A stretch of 64,000 nt of DNA from Burkholderia sp. BCC1644 (lineage in GTDB: Bacteria > Pseudomonadota > Gammaproteobacteria > Burkholderiales > Burkholderiaceae): NCBI RefSeq assembly GCF_902833225.1, contig NZ_CADFEI010000014.1, forward strand, positions 62,001-126,000. Direction: 5' to 3'. The position numbers and the translations under genes are program-made. The notes under the pieces were generated by a model. That model saw only the letters and a list, made by a program, of their open reading frames with translations, ran no database searches and was not told the DNA's origin. Positions 43,311 to 53,300 of the stretch are shown here, one piece after another. Numbering within the stretch: position 1 is the stretch's first letter; each line of letters starts with the position of its first letter.

Positions 43311-43780
43311 CGGCCGGGTGATGCGCCGGCCGCGGGGCGAGGTTTGCACTGCGGCCGGTGTTTTTTACGCCGGCCATCCAGCTTCCGTGGCGGGTTCGAT
43401 GTCGGGTTTGATATGCACTTACACCGCTGATTCATATAGATTTTTACGACGGCCATGCCGGGTTCCATGTAGGGCTGCCCGTGCCCGCCTCGTACCCAAA
43501 TCGAGCGTACGTTACCCGAACCCTTACCCGCCCCCCACACGTTACGTCAGACGTAACGCCCGTAACGTCGCCCGCCGATGCTACGTAACAATCCTTCAAT
43601 ATTGCTCCGACCCCTTCGGTGCCCGCGCAGCACCTCCCGTTAAAAATTCTTTTAAATTCAACGCTGCCAAGCCGTTTGCGCCGGCACTGCCGTCGGCCGC
43701 CACCCGGCGATCCTTCCCCTGGCCCGAAAGTTGCAGCACAGGTCCCGCAAACACTCCTTAATGGACATGCGAGGGCCACC
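43311..43780. other. Intergenic region upstream of the T3SS-linked regulator
   Basis: 470 bases. 43509-43589 holds a cluster of GTTAC/GTAAC elements, including a perfect palindrome (listed separately). The rest shows no gene that I can support. Confidence 0.5.
43541..43557. promoter_or_regulatory. Perfect palindrome GTTACGTC-A-GACGTAAC within a half-site cluster
   Basis: 8-bp arms around one base. Further copies of the half-site lie nearby: ACGTTAC at 43509-43515, CGTAACG at 43561-43567 and ACGTAAC at 43583-43589. Five half-sites in about 80 bp indicate a strong binding region for an unknown regulator, about 200 bases before the winged-helix gene. Confidence 0.6.
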
Positions 43781-44179
43781 ATGGATTGCAAATACCTGTA
43801 CATCGACAACATAAAAATCAACTTCGTGCGCCGCACGATCGAAATCGACAACAAAGTCGTTGACGTTACGCCGCGTGAATTCGACGTCGTCGAATTCCTG
43901 CTCGACAACATGAACAAGATCGTGCCGCGGCAGGCAATCCAGGAAGCCGTGTGGGGCCGTGAACTCGGCGTGTCGTCGCGCACGCTCGACACCCATATCT
44001 CGCGGATCCGTTCGAAGCTGCAGCTCGAACACGACAAGAACCTGCGGATCATCCCGATCTACGCGGTCGGCTATCGCCTGGTGCTGTTCGGTGCGGCGAT
44101 GACGCACGTCGAGCGCCACGACGCCGCGCCGATCCTGCGCGCCGCGCCGCAACCCGCGATGGCCGCCGACTACGCGTGA
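43781..44179 (+). CDS. Stand-alone OmpR/ToxR-type winged-helix regulator
   Basis: 132 residues. Residues 5-105 are a complete Trans_reg_C winged helix (RRTIEIDNKVVDVTPREFDVVEFLLDNMNKIVPRQAIQEAVWG, SSRTLDTHISRIRSKLQLE, IIPIYAVGYRLVLFG), followed by a short Ala-rich tail. There is no receiver domain and no membrane helix, so it resembles the DNA-binding part of HilA or HrpG-like regulators more than a two-component regulator. GAGGGCCACC precedes the ATG. It is the gene just before sctQ, so control of the T3SS is likely (inference), perhaps through the GTTACG cluster. Confidence 0.8.
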   Translation: MDCKYLYIDNIKINFVRRTIEIDNKVVDVTPREFDVVEFLLDNMNKIVPRQAIQEAVWGRELGVSSRTLDTHISRIRSKLQLEHDKNLRIIPIYAVGYRLVLFGAAMTHVERHDAAPILRAAPQPAMAADYA

Positions 44180-44552
44180 CGCTTTACCCGCGCGCCGCCC
44201 GCTCGCGGCGCGCCGGCCACGTCCCCCCCCACCGCGCTGCGCCAGGCCGCAGCGCTTCGCGGCCTGTCAGCCGGAGCCGGCCTGCACGCCCTCCGGCCCG
44301 CCAGCCAGTCGCGACCCGACCGCCGCCTCCGGGCGGCGGTTGCTTTTGGGCGCCGGCCACTGCCTGCCCGGCTTCATCACGCTTCGTAGCACCCCGCTTC
44401 CCCGATCGCCGCACGATGCGCGCGACTACGGATTCCGGCGCGGCACGCGGCCATGGCCGTCCCTACAATCGACGCAGCAGCCGCGCGCCTCTTCGCGCCG
44501 CCGGCCCCATCACAACCCGTCGAATCAACGCCGAATCCGCCCCGATCCCGCC
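44180..44552. other. Intergenic region before sctQ
   Basis: 373 bases between the regulator and sctQ. It contains a terminator (44319-44347) and then an area that must hold the sctQ promoter; no clear promoter boxes were seen. Confidence 0.4.
44319..44347 (+). terminator. Rho-independent terminator after the winged-helix gene
   Basis: Perfect 9-bp stem ACCGCCGCC (44319-44327) with GGCGGCGGT (44332-44340), a TCCG loop, then TGCTTTT. Confidence 0.75.
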
Positions 44553-45707
44553 GTGCCTGCGCAGTTCCTGACGAATGCCGACGCCGGCGACGCCGCGAGC
44601 CGGGCGATGCCCGCCGCTTCCGTGCCGCCCGCCGCGCCGCCGGCCGCGGTCGCGCTCGACGCGTCGCCCTACTTGCCGCGCCTGTCCGCCGCCGCCGCGC
44701 ACGGGCTGTCGCACGCGTACTGCGCGACCGGCGCCGTCCCGGTCACGCTCGGCGAGCATGCGTACGACGTGCGCTGGCGCGTCGACGCGGAGCCGGCCGC
44801 CGATGCGCACGCATACCGGTTCGTCATCGGCCCGGCCACCGGCACGCTGTGGATCGATCCGGTCGCGGAAACGGAATGGCTCGGCGACGCAGCCGATCCG
44901 GCCGTGCCTGCCGTGATCCGCGCGGCGCTGCTCGCCGACCTGAGCGCGCCGCTCGCGGCCGTGCTGCAGGCCGCGACGCGACAGCGCGTGGAATTGCTGC
45001 CGCCGCCCGAAAGCGTGCCGGCGTGGCGCGCGGCGCCGGCCGCGCTGCGCTTCGAGTTGCGGCGCGCCGATGCCGCGTGGCGCTGCCACGGCGCGCTGCT
45101 GTTCGACGTGCCGGATGCGCTGGCCGTGTTCTTCGCGACCGCGCCGGCCGCGCCCGCCGATGCCCGCGCGGCCTACGCGAACCTGCCGGTGCCGCTCGTG
45201 TTCGAGATCGGCCGCACCGAGCTGACGACGGCCGAACTGGCCGACGTCGTCGGCGGCGACATCATCGCGATCGAACGCTGGCAGGCGCACGAGCAGAACC
45301 TGCTGTGCGTCGCGCGACTGCCGGCCGCTCCGGCGTGGGAGATCACCGGACGGCCGTCGGGCAACCGGCTGACCGTCGAACGAATCAGGGAGATGCCTTT
45401 GGAACCGACCCGCACCGACAACGCGCCCGCGACGACACACGACGCGCCCTCGGCCGATGCGCCGCGCACGCTCGACGGCCTCGCGGTCGACCTGCGCTTC
45501 GAGCTGCCGCCCGCGTCGATGCCGCTCGGCGAGTTGAGCGCGCTGCAGCCGGGCGCCGTGATCGAGCTGCAGCACGGGATCAACCAGAGCGTGATCCATC
45601 TCGTCGCGAACGGGATGCTGATCGGCACCGGCCACCTGATCGCGGTCGGCCAGAAACTCGGCGTGCGCGTCGTCACGCTGACGCAACCCGCGCCGCGCGA
45701 GCGCTGA
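44553..45707 (+). CDS. sctQ: Type III secretion cytoplasmic ring protein SctQ
   Basis: About 384 residues, the sorting-platform/C-ring protein of the T3SS. The N-terminal two thirds are Ala-rich and variable. The C-terminal ~75 residues are the conserved SpoA domain (LRFELPPASMPLGELSALQPGAVIEL, INQSVIHLVANGMLIGTGHLIAVGQKLGVRV). An internal SpoA-like region is at about residues 210-265 (LPVPLVFEIGRTELTTAELADVVGGDIIAIE). The start is uncertain: I use the GTG at 44553 (MPAQFLTNAD). The sctR start follows three bases after the stop, the usual order in T3SS operons. Confidence 0.9.
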   Translation: MPAQFLTNADAGDAASRAMPAASVPPAAPPAAVALDASPYLPRLSAAAAHGLSHAYCATGAVPVTLGEHAYDVRWRVDAEPAADAHAYRFVIGPATGTLWIDPVAETEWLGDAADPAVPAVIRAALLADLSAPLAAVLQAATRQRVELLPPPESVPAWRAAPAALRFELRRADAAWRCHGALLFDVPDALAVFFATAPAAPADARAAYANLPVPLVFEIGRTELTTAELADVVGGDIIAIERWQAHEQNLLCVARLPAAPAWEITGRPSGNRLTVERIREMPLEPTRTDNAPATTHDAPSADAPRTLDGLAVDLRFELPPASMPLGELSALQPGAVIELQHGINQSVIHLVANGMLIGTGHLIAVGQKLGVRVVTLTQPAPRER

Positions 45708-45710
45708 GCG

Positions 45711-46385
45711 ATGGGTAGCCTGCCGAATCCGGTCGCGCTGATCGCGGTCATTGCCGCGCTCGGCATCGCGCCGTTCGCGGCGCTGATGGTGACGAGCTAC
45801 ACGAAGCTCGTGGTCGTGCTCGGCCTGCTGCGTTCCGCGCTCGGGATCCAGCAGGTGCCGCCGAACCTCGTGCTGAACGGCATCGCGCTGATCCTGTCGC
45901 TGTTCATCATGGCGCCCGTCGGGATGTCGATCCGCGATGCGCTGCAGGCACGCCATTTCGATGCGTCCGCGCAGCTGTCGACCGCCGATATCGGCGCGCT
46001 TGCCGATGCCGCACTGCCGCCGATCAAGGATTTCCTCGTGTCGCACACGCGGCAGCGCGATCGCGAGTTCTTCGTGCGCACCGCGACGTCGGTGTGGCCG
46101 AAGAACCGCGCGGACGGCATCAAGGACGACGACCTGCTCGTGCTGGTGCCGAGCTTCACGCTGGCCGAGCTGACGAAGGCGTTCCAGATCGGTTTCGTGA
46201 TCTATATCGTGTTCATCGTCGTCGACCTGCTGGTCGCGAACATCCTGCTCGCGCTCGGGATGCAGATGATCTCGCCGACGACGATCTCGGTGCCGTTCAA
46301 GCTGCTGCTGTTCGTCGCGCTCGACGGCTGGTCGCTGCTCGTACACGGGCTGGTGATGTCGTACCGCGTGGCGGGCGCGGGATGA
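45711..46385 (+). CDS. sctR: Type III secretion export-gate protein SctR
   Basis: 224 residues. A core membrane component (FliP homologue) of the export gate, with family hallmarks SYTKLVVVLGLLRSALGIQQVPPNLVLNGIALILSLFIM, the polar insert with CxW-like TATSVWPKN, and VLVPSFTLAELTKAFQIGFVIYIVFIVVDLLVANILLALGMQMISPTTISVPFKLLLF. In most T3SS operons SctS follows immediately. Here the next gene is a transglycosylase with a 4-base overlap, and SctS is not found anywhere in the window. Confidence 0.96.
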   Translation: MGSLPNPVALIAVIAALGIAPFAALMVTSYTKLVVVLGLLRSALGIQQVPPNLVLNGIALILSLFIMAPVGMSIRDALQARHFDASAQLSTADIGALADAALPPIKDFLVSHTRQRDREFFVRTATSVWPKNRADGIKDDDLLVLVPSFTLAELTKAFQIGFVIYIVFIVVDLLVANILLALGMQMISPTTISVPFKLLLFVALDGWSLLVHGLVMSYRVAGAG

Positions 46386-47170
46386 ACGCGCGCGGCCTGC
46401 GACTCGCGGCCGCGTGCCTGTGCGCGCTGGTCGTGTTCGCGCTTGCGGGCATGCAGCCGCGTGCCGCGCAGGCGACCGGCAGCGGTGCGGGTTTCGCTCA
46501 ACTCGCGCGTGCCTGCGCGCCGAACGTCGATCCCGACACGCTCGCCGCGCTGGTGCGCACCGAGTCGGGCTTCAATCCGTACGCGATCGGCGTGGTCGGC
46601 GGCCACCTGACGCGCCAGCCCGCGTCGCTCGACGAAGCACGCGCGACCGCACGCGCGCTCTCGTCGCGCGGCTACAGCTACAGCGTCGGCCTCGCGCAGG
46701 TGAACGAGCGCAATTTCGCGAAATACGGGCTCGACACCGCGACGATGTTCGAGCCATGCCGCAACCTGCAGGCCGGCGGCGCGATCCTGACCGAATGCTT
46801 CGCGCGCTCGTCGGGCACCGGCCGCGCCACGCAGGCCGCGTTGCGCGCGGCGCTGTCGTGCTACTACAGCGGCAACTTCACGACCGGCTTCTCGAGCGGC
46901 TACGTGAGCCGCGTCGTCGCAAGCGCGCAGCGCAACGCGCGCGAAGGCGGCGCCGGACCGATTCCCGTCGTGAGCGACACGCCGCCGCCCGAGCGCCAGC
47001 GGCGCATGGCCGCGGCGGCCACCACGCCGCCCGAACGCGCGCGCCGATCAGCCTCGCCCGCGGCGTCAACCGACGCGCCGTCGTGTCATGCGCGGCCGGT
47101 CGTGATGATGTGCCGCGGGCTGCCGGCAAACCAGGCGAAGCGGCTTTGCGTGAAGTGTCTCGATCAGTGA
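46382..47170 (+). CDS. VirB1/IpgF-like lytic transglycosylase
   Basis: 262 residues. A signal peptide (about 1-31) and an SLT domain with the catalytic glutamate E61 (LVRTESGFNPYAIGVVG), VGLAQVNERNF and CYYSGNFTTGF. These enzymes open peptidoglycan so that secretion machines can cross the wall. The IGVVGG pattern is that of VirB1-type, secretion-linked members. The C-terminal ~75 residues are a Pro/Arg-rich linker followed by several cysteines (SCHARPVVMMCRG, LCVKCLDQ). The ATG overlaps the sctR stop, tying it to the T3SS. Confidence 0.92.
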   Translation: MNARGLRLAAACLCALVVFALAGMQPRAAQATGSGAGFAQLARACAPNVDPDTLAALVRTESGFNPYAIGVVGGHLTRQPASLDEARATARALSSRGYSYSVGLAQVNERNFAKYGLDTATMFEPCRNLQAGGAILTECFARSSGTGRATQAALRAALSCYYSGNFTTGFSSGYVSRVVASAQRNAREGGAGPIPVVSDTPPPERQRRMAAAATTPPERARRSASPAASTDAPSCHARPVVMMCRGLPANQAKRLCVKCLDQ

Positions 47171-47270
47171 CGGCGCACGGCCCGTTTTCCGGGGCGCGAA
47201 CGTTGCCAGCGCACCACGTGACGCGGCGCCGCCGCCAGGCGGCGCGCGTCTCGTAGCGTGCGGCGCGCGC

Positions 47271-47293
47271 GCACGGCGGCCGCGCCGCCGTGC
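47271..47293 (+). terminator. 10-bp hairpin before the giant gene
   Basis: GCACGGCGGC (47271-47280) pairs with GCCGCCGTGC (47284-47293), and flanking CGTAGC (47252-47257)/GCTACG (47292-47297) could extend the structure. No T run follows. It may end the sctQR-transglycosylase transcript or structure the leader of the giant gene. Confidence 0.4.
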
Positions 47294-47389
47294 TACGAAA
47301 CAGCGGCGATCCGGCCGCAACCCGTGTCCCTACACTCGTCGGATCGCGTCGCGGCACGCATGGCGCCGCGCGCCTTCAGGGAGACGAGC

Positions 47390-50300
47390 ATGCTGTTGAT
47401 CGACGGATTGGGACTGGGCGTCAACTGGCAGCGCTTCCTGTCGGACACGCTGAACCCGGTCGTCGCGCCGCCGCCCCCGCCGCCGCCGAAACAGAACGAT
47501 CCGTCGGCCGGCCCCGCGAACCCGGTCGCGACGCCGCCGATTCCGGTGACCGCCACGCCGTCCACCGATCCGACGAAGCCGACCAACCCCGAGATCGCGT
47601 CCGCGACGTCGCTGGTCCAGAGCATGGCCGCGCAATACACGGCGCCGCCGCCCGACATCACGGTCGAGAACGACAAGACGCGCGCCGTGCAGAAGGCGAT
47701 CCAGGACGCGCAGACGCAATACGACAATGCGTCGCAATCGCTGCAGGGCGCGCAGAGCGTGCTGCGCCTCGTAAACCGCGACCCCGAATCGACGCCCGAC
47801 GACCGCAAGTCCGCTCAGGATGCCTATTCGAAGGCGCGCACTGCCGCCGACAGCGCGCAGCGCGACCTGAACGTGACGACCGACGCGGGCTACATGATCC
47901 TGTACGGCGAACAGGCGAACGCCGACATGCCGGCCGGGATGAAGATCGACGACTCCGGCAAGGTGACCGATCCGGGTGACGCGCAACACGCCGCCGACCA
48001 GCAGTTCAAGACGCTGCTGGCCGCGTTTCCCGATCACGCGAACGATCCGAACTGGGTACCGCAGCAGAGCGACTGCAAGAACCCGCTGCAGATCCGGCTC
48101 TACGACGACTGGCAGACCGCCAGCGCGACGGCCGCCGTCGGCGCGTCGAAGTACTACGCGGACGTCGCGAATTCGAACCTCGCCTATACGCAGTTCCAGT
48201 CGTATCTCGCCGACCCGGACTACAAGAGCGCGCTCGACTCGGGCGTCGGCCGGCTCAACGATGCGCTCCAGCCGCTGGAACTGCAGGTCACGATGCCCGA
48301 CGCGCCGGCGTCGCAGGACGCCGCGCAGCAGGCCGTCACGGCGGCGGCGAAGGACGCGAACTATGCCAATGCCGCGGCCGGCGCCGCGAACGACAGCCTG
48401 GCGCTCACGAACGCACAGCAAAAGTACGACTCGACCAGCGGCAAGGAAGGCCCGACGGTGGTCGTGCCGAATGCGGTGTCGGATGCGAAGACCGCGCTCG
48501 CCCGCGCGCAGACGGCCGCGAACACGAGCGGCGGCTATCTGCAGATGCTGTCCGCGCAACAACAGGTCGACACGCTGCAGGCCGACTACACGAAGAAGCA
48601 GCAGGCCTCCGACGACTGGCACAAGGCCAACCCGGATTCGATGCTGAAGGATCCGCAGGTCGACCTCGACGTCGGCGACGCGTACGCGAAACTGTCGCAG
48701 GCGCAACAGCAGGCCGGTATCGCGCACGACGGTTTCGTCGCGACCTACGGCGCGACGCTCGCGCAGCAGTACGACGACCAGGCGTCGCAGATCCAGGCGC
48801 AGGTCAACGCACGGTCGATCTTCACGAAGCCGACGAACCAGCCGCCGCTGCTCGCGCCGTCGCTGTCGACCGCGAGCGGCCTGCCTTCCCTGCCCGCGTC
48901 ATCGCTGTCGACCGCTGCGACCGCCGCCCCCACCGGCACGCCGACGCTGCCAACGTCGTCTCCGTTGCCCGCGCCGTCGTTGTCGACCGCGAATGGCGGC
49001 TTGCCGCCGTCGGTCACCGACCCGTACCCGTTCACGCTGCCGCAATCGTCGGCCACGCAGGCCGCGCCGACGGGCCCGACGATGCTCGACGCGAAGCGCC
49101 TGCAGGTCGTCGCGGGCGCGATCCGCGCGGCCGACAGCCGGCTGGCGGATTCGGTCAACGAGCGCGCGACCCAGGCCGCGCTGTCGCAGGCGCGCATCCA
49201 GCAGACGCAGGCGAAGAGCACGCTCGCATCGGTGCAGAAGCAGTACGACGACTGGGCGGCCGCGAATCCGCCGCCCGTGCGTTTCCGCTACGTCGCGGGC
49301 GACGACATGATCCCGGCGCCGTCGATGCCACGGCCGAACCTGTACCAGGACCAGCTCGACAAGGCGAAAACGGCCGTCACGCAAGCCGACAACGCGGTAC
49401 AGCGCCTGCAGCTGCTGAGCGAGACGTCGCACCAGCAGGTGTTGATGGACCAGTTCGACGCGGGACTCGACGAGCGGCTGCGCTACGCGGCGCCCGATTC
49501 GGACGCCGGCAACGACTACAAGAAGGCGCTGCACGATTTCTACGAGGCGCATCGCGGCGAGCTGTCGAACTCGCTGCTCGACGCGGCGAGCGCAAGCACG
49601 CAGAACGGCAATACGATCGCGTTCGGCAAGCTGACCGACAACGAACAGCGCAACCTGATCGGCGTCGCGCTCGGGATGCAGCCCGACGTGCCGGGCACGG
49701 CATCGTCGATCGATAGTTCGGACCCCGTATCGCCGACGAGCGACGATGTCGCGCGCTTCACCGACAAGGACAAGCTGTCGACGATCAACAGCGTGCGCGA
49801 CAAGCTGCTGTCGGTCGGCGGCGGCGCAAGCACGCAGGTCAGCGTGCTGCCGATGGTATACGCGGCGAAGGACGCCGGCATGACGACCAGCGCGATCTTC
49901 AAGGTCACCGGCAAGGACGGCACGCAATACGTCGACGAGACGGCGAGCACCTACAACGACATCAACGATTACATCAACAACAACGAGCTGTCGAAGGACG
50001 GCACCGTCGACATCGCGACCGGTCACAACGCGGACGGCTCGCTGCAGCTCGTATCGAAGGCCGCGCATCATGAAAGCGGCTTCGACAGCTTCCTGAACAC
50101 GCTGACCAGCACCGGCCTGAACATCGGCATGATGGTCGGCGGAATGGCGCTGGAAGGGCTCGGCGGGCTGCTCGACGGCACCGGTATCGGCGCGATCGTC
50201 GGCGTGCCGCTGAACATCCTCGGCGCGGGGATGATGTACACCGCGATCGGCGCGTCGATGACGAGCGCGGGGCTGGACATCGCGACGCGCATGGAACACG

Positions 50301-53300
50301 GCCGCAGCATCAATCCGTTCACCGACGCGGGCGCGCGCGCCGACTTCATCAATCTCGTGCCGATGGGCGCGGCCGGCGCCGCCAAGCTCGCCGGCAGCAA
50401 GCTGTTCACGCGCGCGGTGACGGCGCTCACGCGCACGCCGAAAGTCGCGTCGCTGCTCACCACCGGCGCGAAGGCCACCGCGATCGTGACCGGCGTCGGC
50501 GGCGCGGTCGAGGCGTTCGGCGAAGCCGGCGTCGACTATGTCACGGGCAACACGAAAGCGGCCGGCGAGGAACTCAAGTCCGGGCTCACCAACGTCGCGC
50601 TGATGGCCGCGGGCGGCCTCAAGGAACGCGCGGTCACGTCGGTGCGAACCCGCACCGGCCGGCCGGTGCCGATCCGCACGACCGACGGCGACACCGTCAC
50701 GGTCGACAGCAAGATGCTCGGCCAGATCCTGAACAAGGGCGACGTGTCGTCGCTCGCCTACGGCCGCACCCGCGCAACGCTCGACGGCGAAGCCGTGAAG
50801 GTGTCGCCCGAAGGCATGCTGATGGTCGGCGACAAGATCCTGACCTACGACAACAAGCCGATCCGCGTGCTGGACAAGACGTCGAGCAAGCAGATGCCGC
50901 CCGGCGAATCGGTGGTGCTCGGCGAAGACGGCACGCTGTCCGTCGTGTCGGCCTCGCCGAAGGAATGGACCAACGGCACGCGCGTCGACGGCGTAACGGG
51001 AACCGGTGAGCGCCTGTCGTTCGGCCCCGACGGCGAGATGACCACGACGCCGAACGTCGTCCCGAAGACGCCGCTCGACCTGCTCGATCACGCCATTGCG
51101 CAAACGAGCGAAGCGATCCGGCAGGCAAACGGCGCCGAAACGCAGGCGCCGCGCAGCCTCGCACAGACGGCCGCCGAAAGCGAAACGGCCAGCACCGCGA
51201 GCAACGCCCGCAGCACGCAGCGCGCGAGCCAGGAACGCGCGCGCGTCGATCAGCAGCACGACGAAACCGAAGTGAACCGCACGGCGGCCGCGCGCAGCGA
51301 CCGGCGCAGCGAGGACGCGCAGACGCTGCACACGCGGGCCTCCGACCTCGAGGAACCGGCCGGCGCCGGCACGCGAACGAAGACGGACGGCACGCCGCCG
51401 CGCGTCAACGTGAAGATCGTCGACCTGACGGACGAAGCGCCCGCCGCGCGGCCTGCCACGCGCGATCCGGCCGGTATCGCGGTGCCGCGCGGGCCGAGCG
51501 CCGAACCGCTGGAGGTCGGCGACCGCACCGTCTATGTCGTGCGCGACCGTGCGGCGCAGGATGCGCCCGGCGCTCGGCCGTCCGCGCTGCGCCCGCAGGA
51601 TCTCGAAGAACCCGTGATCGTCGTCGCGGGAGAGCATGACGCGGCACTGGCGCCCGAACTCGCGAACCGCTGGCAGAAGCCCGTCTACGCTGCCACGCCC
51701 GACGCGTTCGGCGCCGACGGCCAGCTGCGCGCGGACGCGCGCGTGCTGCGTTTCGATCCCGCACCGGAAACCACGGCAGCCGAAACCGGCTTGCCCGGCG
51801 CTGCCGCGGCCGACGAAGCGCCGCCGGCGTCGCCCCGCCCGGCTGCCGGCGACGACACGGTGATCGTGCTGGCCGGCAAGCGCGGCCCGAACGAACCGGC
51901 GATGCCGCGCCCTGCCGCGATGGCCGAACCCGTCAGCGCGCTCGACGGCATCTTCAGCGCGCCGAATCGCGTGCTCGTCCTCGTCAAGCCGGAGCCGCCC
52001 GCCACCGTCGAGCGCACGGCGGAACCCGAGACGGACGCCGGCACAACCGCCGGCAAGGCAGCCGGCGACACCGCCGGCCGGACGACCGCCCGCTCGAACG
52101 CGGCCGACGAGCGCCCGGCCGCCGCGAACGACGATACCGGGCTCGCCGCCGCGCATCCGGAAACGACCGAAACCCCGCCGCCCGACCATGCCGCGTCGAA
52201 CCCCGGCTGGATCACGCGGATGCAGATGCGTTTCGGCGGCGCTGCGCTGCCCGAAGCCGCGCAGGCGCTGGCCATGCAGTCGGGCACGCTCGCGACGCAG
52301 TTGCGCATGCTGCAGGACGCCGGCTGGCGCGTGACGCTCGGCAAGCGCGGCGGCGGCAGCCGCATCGATCCGCGCAAGCGCCGCGTGACGATCGACGGCG
52401 GCCTCCAGCATCCGGGCAGCATCGCGTACACGCTCGCGCACGAAGCGCGGCATGCGGTCGAGGCGATGGCCGGCGTGCTCAATCTCGACTACGGCAACCG
52501 CAGCCGCTTCACGCGCAAGGCGCTCGAAGCCGAGGCGCGCGCGCAGATCAATGCGTTCGAGGCCCGCTACGAGATCCAGCTCGCGGGCGGCGGCGACATC
52601 GCCGCGCACGTGCGGCTGCCCGATGCGATCGAGCACGAAGGCAACGCCTGGCGCGCGCCGTCGCACGACTATGCGGGCACGGTCGGCCGGCTCGTCGACG
52701 CCTTCGCCGATGCGCCCGTGTCGGGCCGCGACGGCGAGACTTATCGCGACTTCTACCACGACGTATGGGCGCGCCAGAAACGCCGCGGCGGCATTCCGCG
52801 CCGGATGCCCGCGCCGCAGACGCGCGAAGCCGGCGACGCGCCGCGCGGCGTGCGCAGCTTCGACGAGCGTGTCGCGTGGAGCCGCGCGCATGCCGAGTAC
52901 GCGTCGCCGTTCGGCGCCGGGCCGGCCCCCACCGTGTCCGAGCTGCAGGCGGCCCGCAGCCGCCATTTCACGGTGCTGGAAGACGCCGGCGTGATGATGC
53001 TGCACGCCGACACGCTGCCGGACGGCACGCTGCTGACGGGCGGGCGGCCGAGCGGCGTGCACGAATACGCGCTCGACCAGGCGCCCGCGTTCATGATCAA
53101 GGACGGCTATTCGATCGTGCTGTCCGCGCAGCACGGCGGCGAAGCCGCCGCCGCGCAGCTCGCAAACCTGTGGCAACGGCCGGTGTATGCGCCGCCCGCG
53201 CGCGCGGTCGGCGAGCACGCCGCGCTGCTCGACACCGGCGTGTTCCGCCGCTTCGACCCGGCGCCCGTGGCGCCGTACGACCTCGGCCCGCTGACGGCCG

